Positions 41,140 to 45,110 of a stretch of 45,110 nt of DNA are shown one piece after another. Under the pieces are notes generated by a model. It made no database searches, was not told the DNA's origin, and saw only the letters and a list, made by a program, of their open reading frames with translations. Each line of letters starts with the position of its first letter. Position 1 is the first letter of the stretch. The stretch comes from Halieaceae bacterium UBA5044. Lineage in GTDB: Bacteria > Pseudomonadota > Gammaproteobacteria > Pseudomonadales > Halieaceae. Both the position numbers and the translations under genes were made by a program. The stretch covers positions 1 through 45,110 of the forward strand of contig DIBU01000002.1 in the NCBI GenBank assembly GCA_002416125.1. The letters are read 5' to 3'.

Positions 41140-41481
41140 TCAATAGCCTAACTCCCGAACTAGAAGCCCCAGGATTGTGTGCAGCAGTGCATCCTGCGCT
41201 TGCCCGTGGTAATCGGATATCTCAATGAAGTGCTTGTTAACCAATTCGGTAATGGCCTCGGATTGTTGATCCGACAAACCCAAACTGCCCGGTAGATTGA
41301 CCTCAAATTCGACTACCTCGGCGGGCAGATACTCTCGAAATTCAGACATAACCCGTGAGACATCATTAGCGGAATAGCCTTGGGAAATCAGAAACTTGGT
41401 TTTCTCTTCTACGAACTTGTCAGCGCCTTTCGGTTTCGCCTTTAACCGTATTACATCGCCCACTTCAGCCCCCAGAATCAA
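41140..41481 (-). CDS. phage protein downstream of the tape measure gene, unknown function
   Basis: 113 residues, not recognised. An all-soluble acidic protein with a short beta-like start (MILGAEVGDVIRLKAKPK) and helical body (FLISQGYSANDVSRVMSEFREYL). TTG start at 41481 overlaps the tape measure TGA (TTGA), so translation is probably coupled. In siphophages the gene after the tape measure often encodes a tail-tip component, but this protein is shorter than most and shows no such motif. Confidence 0.7.
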   Translation of the reverse strand: MILGAEVGDVIRLKAKPKGADKFVEEKTKFLISQGYSANDVSRVMSEFREYLPAEVVEFEVNLPGSLGLSDQQSEAITELVNKHFIEISDYHGQAQDALLHTILGLLVRELGY

Positions 41482-43673
41482 GTCACAATTGATCGTAATG
41501 CCTTGGCGTTGCGCTTCACGTGGTTCATCACGATCCGCTCACCCTCCGAAGACCCCATGTATTCCTGCATCACGCTTGAATCATAGGCGTTGATAACACG
41601 CAGATTGACCTGCGGATCACTGCCAAAACCATCTAGTTTTTGATCCATCTTCTTGGTGGTCTCAGCCGACACAACGCGCTCACCCTTCTCCAGAATGTAA
41701 GTTCCCGTTTTGGGGACTGACATCATCCCGTCGTGAGCCTGCCCCGCGATGCTGGCAGACTGGATGTTGGCGATAATCGAAGCGGTCTGAGCGGCAACGG
41801 TCGCCATAGCGGCAAGGTTCGCCGGGAAGGGGCCAGAGGCTGCCGCCTGAGCGATTGCGGTTTGAATGGCTATGATAGACCGGGCAATGGCTACGCCCTT
41901 CTCAAAGGCAAACAGAACCTTGTAGGCGTCCGACTGCTCACCCGCAAATTGCTTGGCAATGTCAGCCAGGCTGCCGAATGTCTCTTCAGCCGTAGCCAGT
42001 GCAACGTACTGCCTCGCCTGCTCAATCTCAGCGAGAGCGTCTTGATGCTTTTGGGCCTGAGCAAGTTCAAGGGAGTTGTATTCGTCTTGTGTGATTAATT
42101 CCTGCTCTCTCGCTTCGCGCAGTAGATCAATCTTGTCCGAATACCAATCCTCCAGTTGTTCCCTCGCATCCTCGATACGCTTGAATTCTGAGAACGCCCC
42201 GCCAATCTCGGGAGATAATCCACTGTAGTCAGGAGCATCACCGCCGAACGCGGCACCAATGGAGCGTGCGCGCGCCTCACCCTGTCCAGGCTTGGCATCA
42301 CCATAGGCCGCATTGATGCGCTCCAGCAGATTAAGGCGCTCCCGGAGGGTGTCTAGCACAACCTCCTCATCGGTACGGAGTGCGCCAACAAGGCGCTGGT
42401 ACTCAATTTGAAGGTCTAGCGCCTCCTTGATGTATTCAGGCATCTCCCGCTTCTTGGCGATGACACTGATCTTTTCAAGGTCATCTACAACTGGAGCGAG
42501 AATTGAGCCTGTCACTCTCGCGCCCTGCGGCACTATGTCTTGAAGCAGGGATTCGCGGTATTTTCTGGAGAGGCGTTCAACCTCGGCATCAATGGCGGCC
42601 TCAAGCTCCGCTATCTCCGCTCGCAGTTCGTCTTCGTTGTAGTACGCTATCCATCCACCTGGGCCACCGATCCGTATTCTCTCGCTCGGGTTTTCCAGCG
42701 CGCTGCGTGCCTTGGCCAATTCATTTTGCAGCCTAACCAGATCATCACTCGCCGCGCCGCTGGTGATCGCCGCGAACTCTTCACCGAGAAACTGGAATAG
42801 GCCTACCGTGGTTCTAATCGACGCCGCGACCTCACCGAACCCTTTGATTAGTGCTGACGTTAAATCATTCGCAGCCTTGACGATCGCAGGGTCTTGCAGG
42901 AAGTCGGCAAACTCCTTCAGAGCCTCCTTGTTTGCCTCAAGCCCGGAAGGGTTCTCCAACAGGTCACCGAACGCATTCTGCACCTGCTTCAGTGCACCGC
43001 CAAACGTATCCGCAGCGGCTGTAGCAGCGCCGCCAAACTGAGTCTCAAGCTCTTTAAGGATCATGGTTTGAGCGCCAGCGGTATCGCCAGTGCTAACCAT
43101 CTGCGAAATTATCTTCTTTTGCGAATCAGTAAACTGAATGCCAGACTCAGCCAAAGCTGAAACGCCCTTAACAGGGTCATTCAATGCCTTGCCGAGCTGA
43201 AGCGCCGATGACTTTAGGTCGCTACCCATTGCTGTGCTTAGGTCAAGAATAGCTGGCAGAGTTCTGTCAAATATTTCACCACGGATGTTGGTGAACGTCA
43301 GCAAAATGGACTGCATCTCAAGCACAGACTCATCGCCAAACGTAGTGGTTCTCTGTAGCTCTGATGCAACCTTTTGCAGGCCCTCTGACGTTTTCCCGGC
43401 TGCATTACCCGTGGATATAAGGCGTTGCTCTACCTGCTTTATCGCGGCCTCCTGCCTCGCACTTGCCGCAACAACGGCACCAAATGACGCAGCCAAAGCC
43501 CCTGACGCAATGATCGAAAGGTTCTTCAGTGCCCTGCCGGTCTCGTCAATGTTCTTCTTGACGTTGCGCTTCCACTTTGCAGACTCACGCTCTGCCTTGC
43601 TCATTCCCTGCACAAACCCGGCTGTTTTGGCAACCAGGTCGAGGGTCAATGTTCCCAGAGATTTTGAAGCCAT
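41478..43673 (-). CDS. phage tail tape measure protein
   Basis: 731-residue tail length tape measure protein, which fixes tail length and is ejected with DNA. Family traits: KSLGTLTLDLVAKTAGFVQGM start, a hydrophobic segment (LSIIASGALAASFGAVVAAS, about 52-72), long helical and coiled-coil middle, and a second hydrophobic stretch (IARSIIAIQTAIAQAAASGPF and following, about 600-650). The C-terminal motif HDGMMSVPKTGTYILEKGERVVSAETTKKMD is typical of lambda-like tape measures. At 731 residues it would specify a fairly short tail if the usual length rule holds. ATG overlaps the preceding stop (TAATG). Confidence 0.92.
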   Translation of the reverse strand: MASKSLGTLTLDLVAKTAGFVQGMSKAERESAKWKRNVKKNIDETGRALKNLSIIASGALAASFGAVVAASARQEAAIKQVEQRLISTGNAAGKTSEGLQKVASELQRTTTFGDESVLEMQSILLTFTNIRGEIFDRTLPAILDLSTAMGSDLKSSALQLGKALNDPVKGVSALAESGIQFTDSQKKIISQMVSTGDTAGAQTMILKELETQFGGAATAAADTFGGALKQVQNAFGDLLENPSGLEANKEALKEFADFLQDPAIVKAANDLTSALIKGFGEVAASIRTTVGLFQFLGEEFAAITSGAASDDLVRLQNELAKARSALENPSERIRIGGPGGWIAYYNEDELRAEIAELEAAIDAEVERLSRKYRESLLQDIVPQGARVTGSILAPVVDDLEKISVIAKKREMPEYIKEALDLQIEYQRLVGALRTDEEVVLDTLRERLNLLERINAAYGDAKPGQGEARARSIGAAFGGDAPDYSGLSPEIGGAFSEFKRIEDAREQLEDWYSDKIDLLREAREQELITQDEYNSLELAQAQKHQDALAEIEQARQYVALATAEETFGSLADIAKQFAGEQSDAYKVLFAFEKGVAIARSIIAIQTAIAQAAASGPFPANLAAMATVAAQTASIIANIQSASIAGQAHDGMMSVPKTGTYILEKGERVVSAETTKKMDQKLDGFGSDPQVNLRVINAYDSSVMQEYMGSSEGERIVMNHVKRNAKALRSIVT

Positions 43674-43936
43674 TAGCGACTCTCCTCAATGGGGTCTGCG
43701 TTCGTCGTCAGTCGGGCATTGATGTACTGCGCGATATGATCCAGGTCGTCGGTCTCAAACAGTCGCGCTGTTGCCAGCGGTCGAGCCAACCAATACTTAG
43801 CATCGGAATCTCCGGTGCAGTACAGTCGAAACCCCGCCGCATGGGCTTTCTCGCGTGCCGCCAGAAACGCTCGGCAAGTGCTTGGCTCGCCGCGCTCAAT
43901 GAGGTATCCGTCACGCTGGAATCTTGGCCCGCTCAT
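43673..43936 (-). CDS. small phage protein, unknown function
   Basis: 87 residues, not recognised. It begins MSGPRFQRDGYLIERGEPST and has the segment AREKAHAAGFRLYCTGDSDAKYWLARPLATARLFETDD. It fits between capsid and tape measure, where head-tail joining and tail assembly genes normally lie. Overlaps both neighbours by 1-3 bases (ATGA upstream, TAATG downstream). Confidence 0.7.
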   Translation of the reverse strand: MSGPRFQRDGYLIERGEPSTCRAFLAAREKAHAAGFRLYCTGDSDAKYWLARPLATARLFETDDLDHIAQYINARLTTNADPIEESR

Positions 43937-44238
43937 CAGTGGACCACCTCGGGTTTACCAGGGATGTGCTTCTTCAGCGCAGCATCAATGGCGGCATCAA
44001 TGAGGGCGGTTCCCCGAAACAGCATTGCGGTCAAGCTTGCGACAACTGCGTCGCAGACGGGCAGCGTATCCGGCACTGAAAAGTCCTGTGCGATGGTGTG
44101 CCCGGACTTGCATTCGAGGATAGCTTGATATTCCTGCCCCCCAACGTGGCGTACACGAATAGCCTTGGCGCAGTCACCGGGGCATCGAACAACGTGGGGA
44201 AAATAGGTGTTAGACAATATGTCTGCGAGTGTCGCCAT
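43936..44238 (-). CDS. small phage protein, unknown function
   Basis: 100 residues, not recognised. N-terminal half has RCPGDCAKAIRVRHVGGQEYQAILECKSGHTI, with three Cys and a His that could bind a metal; the C-terminal half is a hydrophobic helix region (VVASLTAMLFRGTALIDAAIDAALKKH). ATG 44238 has a good AGGAGAATG-type ribosome-binding site. Coupled to the next gene by ATGA. Confidence 0.7.
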   Translation of the reverse strand: MATLADILSNTYFPHVVRCPGDCAKAIRVRHVGGQEYQAILECKSGHTIAQDFSVPDTLPVCDAVVASLTAMLFRGTALIDAAIDAALKKHIPGKPEVVH

Positions 44239-44241
44239 GAG

Positions 44242-44586
44242 TCATTCTCCTGTGTGCGGGATACCGTTCTTGCTCACCAGCCGCCACGTAGGGCCGCTAC
44301 CAGGGCGAGTGTTTTTCGCGTTGTCGCCCAGGGACAGCCAGAGACTGCCCCGATCTGTCACAAGGCGACCGCGCGCGTATTCAGTGCCGAACTGCCACGG
44401 GCCATCGTAGGAATCTGCAATTGATTTCTCGGTCGATGACTCCGCTTCCAATCTGGCAATGCGGGATTCCAGCGCGGCGAACTCAGCGCGCAATGCCTGG
44501 TCGTGAGCATCAATGGAGTCTTTCACGTGACCCCGAATGACCGGCGCAACAGCCTTGGCAAACGCTCCAAACATTTTTAAATCCAT
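44242..44586 (-). CDS. small phage protein with coiled coil and carbohydrate-binding-like module
   Basis: 114 residues. The N-terminal helix (AFAKAVAPVIRGHVKDSIDAH and ALRAEFAALESRIARLEAE) is a probable coiled coil for trimerisation. The C-terminus (YDGPWQFGTEYARGRLVTDRGSLWLSLGDN, then GPTWRLVSKNG) follows the W-x5-Y-x-G-x-x-V / LW / W-x-L layout of CBM5/12-like chitin-binding modules seen in some phage virion proteins. ATG 44586 overlaps the capsid TGA (ATGA); GTG 44589 just upstream is in frame but less likely. Role could be capsid decoration or surface adhesion. Confidence 0.72.
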   Translation of the reverse strand: MDLKMFGAFAKAVAPVIRGHVKDSIDAHDQALRAEFAALESRIARLEAESSTEKSIADSYDGPWQFGTEYARGRLVTDRGSLWLSLGDNAKNTRPGSGPTWRLVSKNGIPHTGE

Positions 44587-45110
44587 CACCAGTTCGCCCC
44601 TACAAGGATGCGGCAGGCGTCAGGGTCCAGCAGCTTCCAGTTAGCGAACAGCAGGGATTTCGCCGCGACTGCGTTGCTCTGGAACAGCGATACCGCTTGG
44701 CCCATGCCGTCCGAATCAATGTCGTCCTGAAGTTCAATCGACGCGGATTCAGTGCGGGAGATCGAAACGCCGCCCATTGCCAGGAGAACGCGAGAAGCGT
44801 CCAGCAAGGTGATGGTTGAGCCGGTAGAGTCGAGGGGCGCGCTCTGTGAGCAGATCACGGGCAGACCGCAGATTGTTCCGCCCAGCACGCCAACGTCAGG
44901 GAATACGTGTGCCCCGTTCACAGTGGTTAAACTCAAGTGCGCTGCGGTTTCTGGATGCATAAGCAGGTAGCTGGTCGAGAGGTTGCGGAAGTTCTGCAAC
45001 AGCTCCCGGAAACTGGCAGCGGGATCACTGCCCGCGACAAGGGTTTCGGCATCCGCTGTAATCGGGCGCGGTGCCTCCGAACTCACTGCGTCCGGGTCGA
45101 GGAATTGCGC
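44586..45110 (-). CDS. phage major capsid protein, HK97 family, C-terminal part
   Basis: The last 175 residues of an HK97-fold capsid protein; the gene continues past the right edge. Typical traits are FLDPDAVSSEAPRPITA, the A-domain segment TSYLLMHPETAAHLSL, GGTICGLPVICS, then the P-domain ending LFQSNAVAAKSLLFANWKLLDPDACRILVGANW. A GTG at 45086 is in frame but internal, because conserved sequence continues upstream to the edge. The stop overlaps the next gene start. Confidence 0.9.
   Translation of the reverse strand, partial: AQFLDPDAVSSEAPRPITADAETLVAGSDPAASFRELLQNFRNLSTSYLLMHPETAAHLSLTTVNGAHVFPDVGVLGGTICGLPVICSQSAPLDSTGSTITLLDASRVLLAMGGVSISRTESASIELQDDIDSDGMGQAVSLFQSNAVAAKSLLFANWKLLDPDACRILVGANW

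Larger units (their letters stand above)
40554..45110. mobile_element. prophage or phage-derived element, one end, cut by the window edge
   Basis: From the base after tRNA-Arg to the right edge the content changes to virion genes (HK97-type capsid, tape measure) and small unknown proteins, with visibly lower GC and different codon use from the core genes. Genes 41140-45110 run leftwards, towards the tRNA, as one overlapping chain. No integrase, repressor, terminase, portal or lysis gene is seen here; these, and the second attachment site, would lie to the right. Start-stop overlaps and intact frames argue against heavy decay. Confidence 0.85.

Noticed and set aside
1..45110. CRISPR arrays, insertion sequences, toxin-antitoxin or restriction genes
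   Set aside because: No regularly spaced repeats, no transposase or IS-like terminal repeats with target duplications, and no defence gene with recognisable motifs were seen.

Overview
The window is a GC-rich bacterial chromosome segment from a gammaproteobacterium. Gene order resembles Pseudomonas and, more loosely, the marine Cellvibrionales/Halieaceae: rne-rluC-HAD-maf-yceD-rpmF-fabD-fabG-acpP-fabF-pabC-mltG-tmk-holB-pilZ, then tig-clpP-clpX-lon-hupB-ppiD. The taxon is inferred from gene order and protein motifs only; no search was possible. Bases 1 to about 40550 are ordinary core genome. The last 4.5 kb are part of a prophage-like element next to a tRNA-Arg gene, and they continue past the right edge.

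Layout. 1-4380: the end of an SRAP-family DNA-protein crosslink gene, a tRNA-Ser and RNase E (rne), both on the minus strand, and a long gene-free rne/rluC divergent region. 4380-14920: rluC and a HAD phosphatase, convergent with maf; then a strong promoter driving yceD-rpmF; then a fatty-acid-synthesis cluster (fabD, fabG, acpP, fabF) running into a translationally coupled pabC-mltG-tmk-holB-pilZ operon. plsX, normally between rpmF and fabD, is absent there, and a strong terminator fills the space. 14920-16510: a candidate minus-strand small RNA, a GH84 (O-GlcNAcase-like) glycosidase gene and tRNA-Leu. 16600-26820: trigger factor, ClpP, ClpX, Lon (with a heat-shock-type promoter), HU, PpiD, a SerA-type dehydrogenase and a DUF1285 protein: a protein folding and proteolysis block.

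26850-33220: ETF-ubiquinone oxidoreductase on the minus strand, divergent from etfB-etfA, which supply it with electrons from acyl-CoA dehydrogenases; then aconitase B, convergent with etfA across a bidirectional terminator. 33350-39920: a DUF1289 protein coupled to miaE (tRNA modification), lpxH-ppiB (minus), glnS-cysS (coupled tRNA synthetases) and folD (minus). 40020-40553: a tRNA-Pro, tRNA-His, tRNA-Arg cluster.

40554-45110: the prophage-like end. It starts immediately after the tRNA-Arg CCA. It has tandem short repeats, one small rightward gene, and a tightly overlapping leftward chain: HK97-type capsid (cut by the edge), a small coiled-coil/carbohydrate-binding-like protein, two unknown small proteins, a tail tape measure protein and one further small protein. 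No integrase, terminase or tail-tube gene is visible in the window.

The main points for follow-up are the orphan minus-strand terminator with its candidate sRNA, the near-leaderless yceD-rpmF message, the missing plsX, the bacterial GH84 enzyme, and the unusually compact capsid-to-tape-measure cassette.
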